Shown: positions 1-9,173 of the stretch, one piece after another
Layout of the letters: every line of letters begins with the position of its first letter
Position numbering within the stretch: position 1 is the first letter of the stretch
Assembly: GCA_902462155.1 (NCBI GenBank)
Contig: CABQAQ010000001.1
Location: forward strand, 186,001-250,000
Origin: an uncultured bacterium
GTDB lineage: Bacteria; Cyanobacteriota; Vampirovibrionia; Gastranaerophilales; Gastranaerophilaceae
Reading direction: 5' to 3'
DNA length: 64,000 bases
The notes under the pieces: model-generated
Told to the model about the DNA's origin: nothing
What the model saw: the letters and a program-made list of their open reading frames with translations, nothing else
Databases searched by the model: none
Translations under genes and position numbers: made by a program

Positions 1-1763
1 ACTTCTGGCATTCCACCATCTATAAAATAAGAAAATGCTGATTGATTTTCACTTTTATCTTGACCGTCTCTTTTTATACCTTTGTCACAAATATCGTTTA
101 ATCTAGCATCTATATTCTTATCAGTTTGTTGTAGAATATTAATTACGTCTTGTTTTTCTTGTTCTGTTTTACAAGATGATAATGCCATTTCACAAGCTTG
201 TAATTCTTCTAAAATCTGAAAACCTAATGAACCGTCTAAACCTTTTTCACTTTTTTTGAAATCTTTTATTTGACCATCTTTATCCAAGTTATATGTTAAC
301 TCAACTTTTCCTCCTGGATATTTTACTTTTAATGTTTTTCCGTCGTCACTTGTCGTAAAACATTTATATATATCCACTCTGTTTTCAGGATCTTTCATAA
401 ATTGCACAAAGCAATTTACTAAATAACAATCTCCTGTTTGTTGGATTGGTGACATTGTCCTTTCATCATTATAAGGGAATAATTGTGTTAATGTATTAAC
501 ACCAATATTTAATTTTGCATTACCTATTTTAGGTACATTTATGACTGCTTTACCATCTTCATCCTCACCTCTAAATTCTAAATTGTATAGTTTCATATCT
601 TTACGTTTTATACCAGGACCATAAGCTCTTTTACCTTCATCTGTTACCATATCAGCTCTTTGGCCTTCATTTGCTCCCAAATTAGATTCATTAAACCTTG
701 TTTTAAACTCAGAAAAACTTTCTTTAGCTTGTTTTAATCTTTCTTGTCCTTCATCAAATTGTTTCAATTGCTCATCTGCTGATGAATATTTTCTTCTTAA
801 GAGTTTTTTCTTAACTCCATTTACCTCTATTTCTTTTGAATAAAATCCATTGTCCGAAAAAAAATAGGAAGGATTTTCTGCTTTTTCTTTATAGTTTAAA
901 TCAGTATATTTATTACCAAAATTCTCTTTATTTTTATTAATAATCTCTTTTTTGGCTTCCATTCTTTTAGTTTTATAATCTTCATTAAAGTCAACTTTTT
1001 GTTGCAAGTCTTCAACATTAAAATCTTTAAAAGAATCGTCGAATTCTTTGCCTGAATCTGATTTTAAAAGTTTCATATACTCACAGAATTCAAATGCGGT
1101 TGTATCAGGCATATAACTACTATCACTTATTTCCGGTAAACTTATAATTTTTGCGGCAATAATTACTGCGTTTTTAATTTTGTCTAGATTGTCAGATGCT
1201 TCTTTTACTAAGTTAATGGCTTCTAGTTGGGCTGTATATGCTGCTTTTACTTCTTGTGTTACTTTACGTATTTCTTCTGCTACTTCAGTTTTTTCTTGCA
1301 GTTTTTTTATTGATTTATACGTTTTCGCTAATGTTATAATTTTTAAAGTTGCTTTTTTACGTTCAAATTCTAATTTGTTATATTCATAAGATGTATCATT
1401 TAGTTTTTTAGTTGCATCTTCCAGTTTTTTATTTAATTCCTTTTCTTTTTTTTCTATCGTTTTTTTAATAGAATTTTTAACTTTTTGTAAAGTATCGTTC
1501 ATTTCTTTAACATTTTGCTTAAACGCTAGTCTCGTAGGATCTTTTTTTTTTAAATGATTTAAACCGCTTTCAGTTTTATAAATTTCTATTCCATATATTT
1601 CTTCAGCGGGCTTAGTTTCAATTTCAACACCTTTAAAAGTATCTTCATTTTGAGATACTTTAGATCCTAAATTTTCATCCGAATTAACTGTTGTAGCTGA
1701 TATGGTTTTCATTAGATTTATTTGAGAACTATTTGATTGTGAAATTTTCTTTGAACTTTCCAT
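1..1763 (-). CDS. Calpain-like (C2-type) cysteine protease, N-terminal part only
   Basis: The reading frame is open from an ATG at 1763 to the left edge (about 587 codons), so the C-terminus is missing. A GAGG ribosome site lies 8 nt before the ATG. There is no signal peptide. Residues about 80-200 are Lys/Glu-rich and look coiled-coil. From about residue 435 the protein resembles the start of a calpain catalytic domain: SPIQQTGDCYLVNCF, with candidate nucleophile Cys446. It continues with a beta-rich stretch and then GFQILEELQACEM, which resembles the calpain segment before the catalytic His. The His and Asn would lie outside the window. Calpain-type proteases are patchy in bacteria. The fold assignment is from motif reading; the target is unknown. 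A catalytically dead homologue is possible. Confidence 0.6.
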   Translation of the reverse strand, partial: MESSKKISQSNSSQINLMKTISATTVNSDENLGSKVSQNEDTFKGVEIETKPAEEIYGIEIYKTESGLNHLKKKDPTRLAFKQNVKEMNDTLQKVKNSIKKTIEKKEKELNKKLEDATKKLNDTSYEYNKLEFERKKATLKIITLAKTYKSIKKLQEKTEVAEEIRKVTQEVKAAYTAQLEAINLVKEASDNLDKIKNAVIIAAKIISLPEISDSSYMPDTTAFEFCEYMKLLKSDSGKEFDDSFKDFNVEDLQQKVDFNEDYKTKRMEAKKEIINKNKENFGNKYTDLNYKEKAENPSYFFSDNGFYSKEIEVNGVKKKLLRRKYSSADEQLKQFDEGQERLKQAKESFSEFKTRFNESNLGANEGQRADMVTDEGKRAYGPGIKRKDMKLYNLEFRGEDEDGKAVINVPKIGNAKLNIGVNTLTQLFPYNDERTMSPIQQTGDCYLVNCFVQFMKDPENRVDIYKCFTTSDDGKTLKVKYPGGKVELTYNLDKDGQIKDFKKSEKGLDGSLGFQILEELQACEMALSSCKTEQEKQDVINILQQTDKNIDARLNDICDKGIKRDGQDKSENQSAFSYFIDGGMPE

Positions 1764-2185
1764 AATTAAACCTCATAAAAATAATATATGAATAATATAT
1801 CGACATATTAAATATAAAATTTAATCATTTTATATATTATTTATACATTTTTAATATTTTGTAACATAATTAGTCTGGGCGAAATCAAAAAGCAATCGAA
1901 GCACTAAAATATTGAAGTTTTTGTTTTGGTATCATATAATTAAAAATTTTCATTGATCTATTATTAATTCAATCTTCAACGTATGCGATTTTTTTCTGTT
2001 ATTGTATTAAAATCAGTCCTGTATTGATTCTGCTATATTTGAGGTTAGTGTTTCGAATACTTTTTGAATGCAAAAATTAAAAAATGTAACATTTTATTAA
2101 GGTTACATTTATCAATTAACAAAAAAATATATATTTAGTTTTAAACTAAATATTAAAGAGGAAAAAAATTTTGCTGGAGAAATGA
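1764..2185. other. Intergenic region between divergent genes
   Basis: This 422-base AT-rich gap separates the minus-strand calpain-like gene from the plus-strand gene at 2186. It must hold both promoters and both ribosome sites (GAGG for the left gene, GGAGA at about 2175 for the right). I see no RNA gene, strong hairpin or convincing small gene in it. Confidence 0.5.
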
Positions 2186-3274
2186 ATGAAAATTCATAAT
2201 ACAAAAATACATAATAATACATTTGGAAATAAAATTACTTTAGATAAAGAAAAAGAAGAACATAAAAAAGATGATCCGTTAACTAAATATCCAATTAAAT
2301 TATTAGCTTATTCTAATGAAGCTGGGGCAGCCTTGCGTCCATTACCAAAGATAGGTGAGCAATTATCACAAAAATTATGGTGGCCTGCTTTCTGGTTTTT
2401 TGGGGCTGATATTTATGATAAATATTCTAGAGGTGAAAAAGGTGATTATTCAGAAAAAAATTTAAAAGTCGGAATAAAAGAAGCTGTATTTCAACTTTTT
2501 GCAGGTGTATTTATGCCAACCTTGGCTGTAACTTTAGGGCAAAATATTATGTCTAAAATAGGTTCTTGTTTAAATGAATCGCAACTAGATGAACGAGCTA
2601 AGCTTGAAATCCTTAATCATACAAAAAAAGAAATAAATCGAGGATCTTTTGATAAACAAGATTATGATATTAATGCTTTTTTGAAATCAATAAATGAAAA
2701 TAAAAGTAAATGTAAATCAGTAAAAAAAGGTTTTGGAAAATATGTTTCTGATTTTATGGATTATTTTAAGCATGCTGAAGATGATTCATATAAATATACA
2801 GCCAAATCAAAAGATGAGTCTGTGAATAAATATGCTAGCCAAATATTTATGGATGTAAAAGAATTACATACAAAGTTGAAAAATTTTAATATCGCTAATA
2901 TAAACGATAAAGAATTGATAAAAAAAGTTAACTTACCAGATAAGACAATATCTAAAATGGATAAGTTATTATGCTTATATAAAAACCAACAAGACGGAAG
3001 TAGTCGTGCTATAAAAGAAGTATTGAATAATTTTGTATTAAATAAATCGTTTGGGTCAATCTTTTTAAAGGTAGCCGGTGGCTTTGCTATGCTAGGTTTC
3101 CTTATTAAACCGATTGATGAATTTGGAGAAAAAGTATATATGGAAAAATTAATGACTCCAATTATAGATAAAACTAGTAATTTAATTTCTATTCTAAAAA
3201 GTAGAAAAGGTCATATTAGCATAGGATTACATAAAGAAGAAACAACTAATCAAGATATTTCTATGAGTAACTAA
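2186..3274 (+). CDS. Lineage-specific hydrophobic protein of unknown function
   Basis: I do not recognise this 362-residue protein. It has no classical signal peptide. The N-terminus is polar with an F-G-N-K motif. Hydrophobic helices lie at about 60-78 (WWPAFWFFGADIY), 95-118 (AVFQLFAGVFMPTLAVTLG) and 290-312 (FLKVAGGFAMLGFLIKP), separated by long charged Lys-rich stretches. The arrangement of an F-G/N motif, paired hydrophobic segments around a charged loop and a late hydrophobic segment resembles the genes at 49078-49773 and 49767-50780. They may form one divergent membrane-associated family. The start is the ATG at 2186, with GGAGA about 6 nt upstream; an overlapping ATG at 2182 is closed after four codons. 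It probably forms a single-gene transcript ending at the hairpin at 3309-3353. Confidence 0.6.
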   Translation: MKIHNTKIHNNTFGNKITLDKEKEEHKKDDPLTKYPIKLLAYSNEAGAALRPLPKIGEQLSQKLWWPAFWFFGADIYDKYSRGEKGDYSEKNLKVGIKEAVFQLFAGVFMPTLAVTLGQNIMSKIGSCLNESQLDERAKLEILNHTKKEINRGSFDKQDYDINAFLKSINENKSKCKSVKKGFGKYVSDFMDYFKHAEDDSYKYTAKSKDESVNKYASQIFMDVKELHTKLKNFNIANINDKELIKKVNLPDKTISKMDKLLCLYKNQQDGSSRAIKEVLNNFVLNKSFGSIFLKVAGGFAMLGFLIKPIDEFGEKVYMEKLMTPIIDKTSNLISILKSRKGHISIGLHKEETTNQDISMSN

Positions 3275-3308
3275 TAAAGAGTTCTTAATTTAGGATAAGT
3301 ATATTAAA

Positions 3309-3353
3309 AAATATTAAGCTGAAAAAATATTATAAAAATTTAGCTTAATATTT
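3309..3353 (+). terminator. Possible intrinsic terminator after the 2186 gene
   Basis: A 12-base stem (AAATATTAAGCT at 3309-3320 and its complement at 3342-3353) encloses a 21-base AT-rich loop and is followed by a short, interrupted T-run. The stem is weak in GC, so this is a moderate call. Confidence 0.4.
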
Positions 3354-3366
3354 CTTTAGAATAGTC

Positions 3367-3395
3367 TTGAAAAAAGTAGAGAATAATGATATATT
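3367..3395 (+). promoter_or_regulatory. Candidate sigma-70 promoter for the sigma-factor gene
   Basis: TTGAAA at 3367-3372 and TATATT at 3390-3395 are separated by 17 bases and lie about 70 bases before the sigma-factor start. In DNA this AT-rich, chance matches are common. Confidence 0.4.
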
Positions 3396-3467
3396 AATTA
3401 TATATTTATTCTTTAGTTTTTATATCCACTAAAATACTCAAAAACCTTAAAAAAGAAAAAGGATTTT

Positions 3468-4397
3468 ATGAGTTATCTTGTTATTGAAAAAATTAGCTTG
3501 ATAGGAGATAAATGTTTTATGTTGAAATTAGGAAGTAAAAAAAGAAAAGATGAAGAATCATTAAATGATGAAACAATTTTAGTAAAGTATAGTAAACTAG
3601 TAGAAAAAATTCGTCCATTAACGCAAGAAGAAGAGATAAAATATGCACAATTAAGTGAAAAAGGTTGTATGGAATCTCGAAGAAAACTGATTAACGGAAA
3701 TTTAAAGTTAGTATTAAATATAGCAAAGAAGCTTTTATATACATCAAACATTCCATTGATTGATTTGATACAAGAAGGAAATTTGGGATTAATGATAGCC
3801 GTAGAAAAATATAATTGGAAATTAGGCTATAAATTTAGTACTTATGCAAGTTTTTGGGTAAAGCAATCTATGTATAAATTAATTTCAGAACAGTCAAGAT
3901 GTTTTAAAGTACCGGTATACATTCAAGAAACATTATCTAAATATTCAAAATTAAAATCCCAATTAGAGCAAAAATATTCTTGTACCCTAACAGTAGAAGA
4001 GATTGCTTCAAAAATGAATATTGATCCTGCTAAAATTAATAATTACCTCAAGGCATTTTCTAAATCCATATCAATAGACGAAGAATATAATTTTAATAAT
4101 GGATCAAAAGCAGTGTTAAGCGATATTTTAGAAGATAAAAAAATAAAAGATTTTAAAGAAATAGAATTAAAATATTTAAGAAAAGATCTTAATTATGTAT
4201 TATCCCAACTTAAAGAAAGAGAATCACAAGTAATAAGTATGAGATATGGATTAAAAGATGGATCTCAAAAAACATTAGAGCAAATCGGTAAAATTTATGG
4301 TGTCACAAAAGAATGTATTAGACAAACAGAAAAAAGAGCAATAAAAAAGATTAGAGAAAATACATATAGCTATTCCTTGTTAGAAAGTTATATGTAG
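3468..4397 (+). CDS. RNA polymerase sigma-70 family factor (group 2-like)
   Basis: This 309-residue protein directs RNA polymerase to promoters. Region 2 is clear: NLKLVLNIAKK, then DLIQEGNLGLMIAVEKY, then the promoter-melting and -10 recognition segment FSTYASFWVKQSMYKLI at about 124-140. Region 3 includes a helix-turn-helix near LTVEEIASKMNID. Region 4 contains LEQIGKIYGVTKECIRQTEKRAIKKIR-like sequence at about 269-296, which binds the -35 element. The long non-conserved N-terminus of primary sigma factors is absent, so an alternative or secondary sigma is more likely than RpoD. Two starts are possible: ATG 3468 (AAGGA just upstream) or ATG 3519 (AGGAGA about 12 nt upstream). The gene ends in TAG. 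Its regulon cannot be told from sequence. Confidence 0.9.
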   Translation: MSYLVIEKISLIGDKCFMLKLGSKKRKDEESLNDETILVKYSKLVEKIRPLTQEEEIKYAQLSEKGCMESRRKLINGNLKLVLNIAKKLLYTSNIPLIDLIQEGNLGLMIAVEKYNWKLGYKFSTYASFWVKQSMYKLISEQSRCFKVPVYIQETLSKYSKLKSQLEQKYSCTLTVEEIASKMNIDPAKINNYLKAFSKSISIDEEYNFNNGSKAVLSDILEDKKIKDFKEIELKYLRKDLNYVLSQLKERESQVISMRYGLKDGSQKTLEQIGKIYGVTKECIRQTEKRAIKKIRENTYSYSLLESYM

Positions 4398-4501
4398 AAT
4401 AAAATTACTATATTATAAGTATGAAGTTTTATTAAAAAGTATGTTAAATTATTTAAAATTTGATATAATTTTAATGAGAAAAACTAATGTGGAGTAAGCT
4501 A

Positions 4502-5557
4502 ATGGATCAACAGAAAGTATTAACTGATAATGATTTTGATAAATTATTATCACAGTATGATTATAAATTTCAAAAAGGTGATTTAGTAAATGGAATAGTT
4601 TGCGGATATGAACCTGATGGTGTAGTTGTAGATATAGGTTCAAAAACTACAGCTATTGTTCCAAATAAAGAGGCTGTGATAGATTCTTCTGAATCCCCTA
4701 GAGATATTTTAAAAAAGGGTGAAGAATATGAGTTTTTAATAATAAAAGAAGAAGATGAAGATGGACGATTTTTATTATCATATAAAAAAGTAGCCTTAGC
4801 TTATAATTGGAGAGAATTAGAAGATTTAAAACAAAAAGATGAAATAGTTAAAGGTAAAATAGTATCAGTAGTAAAAGGTGGCATATTAGTTGAAGTCCTT
4901 GGTGTAAGAGGATTTGTTCCATCAAGTCATCTTAGAGTAAGAGAAACTCAAGATCTTGTTGGTGAGTTTATAGAATTAAAAATTCTAACAATGGATGCTC
5001 AGCAAGGTAATTTTATTTTATCAAATAAAAAGGTTTACTCTAATACAGAAGAAGATGGTAAAAATGATTTATTTGATCAATTAGAAATAGGTCAAGTATT
5101 AGAAGGTGATGTTGTAAGGATTACAGATTTCGGCGCATTTGTTGATATAGGTGGTATTGATGGTTTAATACCGTTATCTCAAATGTCTTGGAAATGGGTA
5201 GACCATCCAAGTGATTTACTTGAAATTAATAAAAAAATAAAAGTAGAAGTAATAGGAATAGATAACGAAAAGCATAGAGTAAGTCTTAGTTTAAAAAGTT
5301 TAGAGCCGGATCCTTGGACATTAGCAAGAGATATCATAAAAGAAAATGAAAAAATAGAGGGCATTATAACAAGAATTAAACATTTTGGAGCATTCGTAGA
5401 GGTAGCTCAAGGTGTAGAAGCTCTTTTACCAACAAGTGAGGTAATAGAATATCAAAATATACATGATTGTATATTAAGTATTGGTGATAAAATAATTACA
5501 ACGGTCATAAAATTTAATCCAGATGATAGAAGAATAAGTTTAAGTGTTAAAGATTAA
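4502..5557 (+). CDS. rpsA: Ribosomal protein S1-like protein with four S1 domains
   Basis: This 351-residue protein carries four S1 OB-fold RNA-binding repeats, beginning near residues 22, 110, 193 and 277. The repeats show G-x-V...D/G-x-x-V-x-x-x-x-G/V...G-F/L-V/I-P. The third (GAFVDIGGIDGLIPLSQMS) and fourth (GAFVEVAQGVEALLPTSEV) are the best conserved. S1 helps the 30S subunit bind mRNA. Four domains is short compared with the six of proteobacterial S1 and is closer to the shorter forms of Cyanobacteria and Firmicutes. The ATG at 4502 is preferred over the in-frame ATG at 4487, because GGAG at 4491-4494 sits 7 nt before the former. The last 11 bases overlap the convergent maf gene. Confidence 0.85.
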   Translation: MDQQKVLTDNDFDKLLSQYDYKFQKGDLVNGIVCGYEPDGVVVDIGSKTTAIVPNKEAVIDSSESPRDILKKGEEYEFLIIKEEDEDGRFLLSYKKVALAYNWRELEDLKQKDEIVKGKIVSVVKGGILVEVLGVRGFVPSSHLRVRETQDLVGEFIELKILTMDAQQGNFILSNKKVYSNTEEDGKNDLFDQLEIGQVLEGDVVRITDFGAFVDIGGIDGLIPLSQMSWKWVDHPSDLLEINKKIKVEVIGIDNEKHRVSLSLKSLEPDPWTLARDIIKENEKIEGIITRIKHFGAFVEVAQGVEALLPTSEVIEYQNIHDCILSIGDKIITTVIKFNPDDRRISLSVKD

Positions 5558-6131
5558 AATTTTTATATAAAACAGTTTTAAGTTTTTCAGATGGAAGCCC
5601 TATAATATTATCAAAGCTTCCATTTATTTTTTTTATAAGAGATTTATCCAGTTCTTGAATACCATAGGCTCCAGCTTTATCATAAGGTCTTTTTTTTAGG
5701 ATATATTTTTTTATTGTATTATCAGTTAAATATTTAAAAGTAACATAAGTTGTATCTGAAAAAGTTAGTATTTTTTTTGTCAAATAATCATATAAGCAAA
5801 CGGAAGTTACAACTTTATGTGTTTTTGCTGACAAGCTTTTTAATATAAGGTAAGCATCCATAAAATTTATAGGCTTAATAAATATTTTATTGTTTAAGAT
5901 AACAACTGTATCTGCACTTATAATCAAAGTATTTTCATTTTTTATTAATGGTCCTATAGATAAAGCTTTATTTTTAGCTAAATTTTCTATTTTTGTGTAG
6001 CTAAATTTATCAAATTTTTTTATAGGCTCATTATACTGTGATGGTATAATCTCAAAAGATAGATTTAATCTTTCAAGCAGTATTTGTCTTCGTGGGGATT
6101 TAGATGCTAAAATTATTTTTTTCTTGTCCAT
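5547..6131 (-). CDS. maf: Maf-family nucleoside triphosphate pyrophosphatase
   Basis: This 194-residue protein has the Maf signature near the N-terminus, ASKSPRRQILLERL (residues 9-22), where S and R residues bind the nucleotide. ISADTVVILNNKI follows, holding the catalytic Asp, then a late KAGAYGIQ segment. Maf enzymes hydrolyse non-canonical or modified nucleoside triphosphates to monophosphates. The length is typical. It is convergent with the S1 gene and overlaps its 3' end by 11 bases. It stands alone on its strand; the next gene upstream starts at 6439. Confidence 0.9.
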   Translation of the reverse strand: MDKKKIILASKSPRRQILLERLNLSFEIIPSQYNEPIKKFDKFSYTKIENLAKNKALSIGPLIKNENTLIISADTVVILNNKIFIKPINFMDAYLILKSLSAKTHKVVTSVCLYDYLTKKILTFSDTTYVTFKYLTDNTIKKYILKKRPYDKAGAYGIQELDKSLIKKINGSFDNIIGLPSEKLKTVLYKNFNL

Positions 6132-6190
6132 ATTCTTATTATAAATTAAATTTATTTTAATTCTATAGACAATATATATTTAAAAATTAT

Positions 6191-6439
6191 TTAAGCTTTT
6201 ATAAATAAACTAGGTTTTGTTGTAGTCGTATTAGAAATATTTGAAAAATTTTTGCAGATATTAGAAATATTTACTTTTATGTTTACTAGGTTTTTTTTCA
6301 TAACAGAAAAATCGTGCATAGTTTCAATCATTTTTTTAGCTTCTATTACATCAGTAATTGTATGATTATCAACTTGTGTTTTAGAGTACTTTTTGATAAG
6401 TGCCAAATCGATGTAATCTTTTTCGTCGTAAAATCTCAT
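6191..6439 (-). CDS. Small hypothetical protein
   Basis: I do not recognise this 82-residue protein. It has no signal peptide or membrane segment. The sequence is polar and probably helical in the first 60 residues, with a Ser/Thr/Asn-rich C-terminus. A good ribosome site (GGAAGAGG) lies just before the ATG at 6439, which supports it being a real gene. It lies 60 bases before maf on the same strand and may be cotranscribed with it. Confidence 0.6.
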   Translation of the reverse strand: MRFYDEKDYIDLALIKKYSKTQVDNHTITDVIEAKKMIETMHDFSVMKKNLVNIKVNISNICKNFSNISNTTTTKPSLFIKA

Positions 6440-6778
6440 AATCCTCTTCCTTTTCTTTGATATGTCAACATTATATTCTCTCTATATATATAAGAAAAAA
6501 GTTATAACCAAAAAATTGACTTTATTTGTATCTAATGTTAAATTTTGTTAAATAGAATAAATTTTTTATTAATTTATTTTATGTTTGTATTTGTAAAAAA
6601 ATATTTTTAGTCTATTTCTACTTGTGAAATTTTTTAAAATGGGGCATACTAAAAGTAATTAAAGGATATACCTAAGAAAAGTATTTTCTAATAAATAGAA
6701 ATAATACAAGACGTATAATAAAGATTTTTGAGATAAAACCTACTTAATTTATTAAAAATTATTATAAAAAGCTATGTA
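6440..6778. other. Intergenic region without a recognisable gene
   Basis: This 339-base AT-rich gap lies between mgtE (reading leftward, ending at 6779) and the small gene starting at 6439. It must include the 3' end of the mgtE transcript and the promoter of the small gene. I see no RNA gene and no clean hairpin with a T-run. Confidence 0.4.
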
Positions 6779-8149
6779 TTATGAATGAAATTTTATAAGA
6801 AAAATAGAAACAAGAGAAAAATAAATAGCTAACCCAATAACATCAATTCCAGTAGCAATAACAGGACCCGAAGCTACAGCCGGATCTATTTTAATTGCTT
6901 TTAAACAAAAAGGAGTGATTGTGCCTATTAATGCTGCTATACTCATATTAATAGCCATAGCTAAACCAACAACAAGACCTAACTCAATATTATGTTGCCA
7001 ACCTATTGTAGTAAGAGAAACTATAATTCCAAAACATAAGCCAATAGTCATCCCTATACGTAATTCTCTAAAGATATGGTAAAATGCACTATTTAAATTA
7101 ATTTGTCCGGTAGATAATCCACGAACAATAAGTGTAATACTCTGAGTTCCAATATTTCCGCCAAGTCCGGCTAAAAGAGGCATAAATATTGCTGTTATTG
7201 GTAATATAGATATAGTATGATCAAAATATTTTGCAATATTAACAGCAAAAAATTCACCTATTAATGTAATAAACAACCAAGGTGTTCTAGCACGTATAGC
7301 ATTAAAAGTATTACCGGTTAATATATCATCTTCATCAATTAAATCTGTAGTGATACCTGATGAGTTATAAATTTCTTCAGTTGTTTCTTCTTCTACAACT
7401 TCTTGAACATCATCCCAAGTAACGATTCCTTTTAGTCTATTATACAAATCTACTACAGGTAATGCATTGTATTGATATTTCATAAAAATATCAGCAACAC
7501 TATCTTGAGGATCATCTATATGTAATTTGACAATATCTCTAATCATAATCTCTTCAAGCTTAGTTTTAAGACTAGAAGTTAAAAGACCTCTTAAAGATAC
7601 AACACCAAGTAAATGTTTTTGTTTATCAGTTACGTAAAGATAATAGAGTTCTATATTATCATCAATAGCTTTAGTCCGGATTAAAAATAGAGCATCTTCT
7701 ACACTCATATCTTTATTTATAGTAATTACTCTTGGGTTCATTATCCCACCGGCTGTATCTTCCTTATAGCTTAACAACTCTCTTATTTGGGTGGATAATT
7801 TTTCAGGTAATTTATTTAAATATGATTCTGAAGTATTTTCTTCCATATCGCCTAAAACATCGGCTACTTCATCATGAGGCATTTGCATAATCAATCTTGA
7901 GGCAAGTTGCTCATCAATATCACCTAGAATTTCTACTTGCAATTGTGGATTAAGATAACTTAAAATCTCTGCTGCTTTAGGTTCATCAATAAGTTGAAAG
8001 CATATAAGTCTTTGATTTGGTTTAAGCTCAGTTAGTATTTCAGCTAAATCAGCACTATGATAGCTATTAAGAAGATCTTTTACTGCCTCTATATTATCAT
8101 CTTCCAACATTTCTATTACTCTATCAATTGCATTTTGAAAATTTAGCAT
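6779..8149 (-). CDS. mgtE: MgtE-family magnesium transporter
   Basis: This 456-residue protein has the full MgtE layout. The cytoplasmic MgtE N domain is at about 1-125 (HSADLAEIL, LPHDEVADVLGDM). A CBS pair follows at about 130-255 (GGIMNPRVITI, MIRDIVKLHIDDP). Five membrane helices lie at about 285-455, with the conserved PLLAGLGGNIGTQS and GPVIATGIDVIGL segments that line the Mg2+ pore. In the family, the N and CBS domains sense internal Mg2+ and gate the channel. The gene follows the TPR gene by 39 bases on the same strand and is probably cotranscribed with it. I saw no Mg2+ riboswitch-like leader directly upstream, as expected for an internal operon gene. Confidence 0.95.
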   Translation of the reverse strand: MLNFQNAIDRVIEMLEDDNIEAVKDLLNSYHSADLAEILTELKPNQRLICFQLIDEPKAAEILSYLNPQLQVEILGDIDEQLASRLIMQMPHDEVADVLGDMEENTSESYLNKLPEKLSTQIRELLSYKEDTAGGIMNPRVITINKDMSVEDALFLIRTKAIDDNIELYYLYVTDKQKHLLGVVSLRGLLTSSLKTKLEEIMIRDIVKLHIDDPQDSVADIFMKYQYNALPVVDLYNRLKGIVTWDDVQEVVEEETTEEIYNSSGITTDLIDEDDILTGNTFNAIRARTPWLFITLIGEFFAVNIAKYFDHTISILPITAIFMPLLAGLGGNIGTQSITLIVRGLSTGQINLNSAFYHIFRELRIGMTIGLCFGIIVSLTTIGWQHNIELGLVVGLAMAINMSIAALIGTITPFCLKAIKIDPAVASGPVIATGIDVIGLAIYFSLVSIFLIKFHS

Positions 8150-8188
8150 AACTTAATTTTACCTTTTAACTTAAAACTAAATATTTTT

Positions 8189-9109
8189 TTAATTTAATTT
8201 TTTTAATTTATTTAATATAATTTTATCAGAAAAAGGTAAAGTGTCAGCATTATTTAGAGCTAAATTAAGAAATTTTTTATATTTTTCCAAATCAATATCT
8301 TTATGTAAGATAGCTAAATAATAAAAAATTTCACCATTTTGTTCATTATTATTAATAGCTAAGTTAAGGATACCAATGGCTTTTTTCTTATTATTCAGTT
8401 TTAAGTATAATTTAGATAATTTTTTATACGCATCCAGATCTTTTGGATTAAGTTCAATAGTTTTAAGTAAATACTTACTAGCTCTTGTATAATCTTCCAT
8501 TTTAGTATAAATAGATGCAAGATTAAAATAAGCCCAAGAATAGTCAGGTGAAATTTTTAATAGTTTTTTATAACAGTTGATAGAATTTTCTATTTTCCCT
8601 ATTTCATCATAACAAAATGCAAGATTATAAAGAGCTATTTCATCTTTAGGGTTAATATTTAACGCTTTATTATAATATATTATAGCCTCATCGTATAGAT
8701 TTTGTTTTTGCTTTATAAGTCCTATATGAAATAAAGTATTAGCATCATTTTTTTCGTATTTTAATACTGTTTCTAAATGTATTAAAGCTTTATCGTATTC
8801 TTTTTTTAAAATGTAAATTAAGGCTAAATTATAATGAAAATCAGGTTCATCAGGTTTTAGCTCTATAGCTTTTTTATAATTTTGTTCAGCTTTTTCTTTA
8901 TTTTTTAACTTTTCCCAAGTAAATCCTATATTAAAATATAATCTTGCATCATCTTTAAAAACATTATTTAAATTAATTAAATATTTTAAAGCTTCCTCAT
9001 TTAAACCATTATCTAAAAGTAAAACGGCTATTTCTCTCATAGCTTGGAAGTTTTGGTGGTCGTTTTTTATTATTTCTTTTAATTCATTAATACGTTCAAT
9101 ATTATCCAT
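8189..9109 (-). CDS. TPR-repeat protein
   Basis: This 306-residue protein is built almost entirely of tetratricopeptide repeats of 34 residues, from about residue 20 to 270. Typical units are ARLYFNIGFTWEKLKNKEKA, and several begin with a Pro/Asp and contain A-x-x-x-Y/F-x-x-A. I count about seven to eight units. There is no signal peptide or membrane helix, so it is probably a cytoplasmic protein-protein scaffold. It lies between the GH38 gene (64 bases upstream) and mgtE (39 bases downstream). The specific partner is unknown. Confidence 0.85.
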   Translation of the reverse strand: MDNIERINELKEIIKNDHQNFQAMREIAVLLLDNGLNEEALKYLINLNNVFKDDARLYFNIGFTWEKLKNKEKAEQNYKKAIELKPDEPDFHYNLALIYILKKEYDKALIHLETVLKYEKNDANTLFHIGLIKQKQNLYDEAIIYYNKALNINPKDEIALYNLAFCYDEIGKIENSINCYKKLLKISPDYSWAYFNLASIYTKMEDYTRASKYLLKTIELNPKDLDAYKKLSKLYLKLNNKKKAIGILNLAINNNEQNGEIFYYLAILHKDIDLEKYKKFLNLALNNADTLPFSDKIILNKLKKLN

Positions 9110-9173
9110 AAAATAAGTTTATCAAATGTTCATATTTAATACAATTAACAATTTATTAATAGAGTCATTGTTT

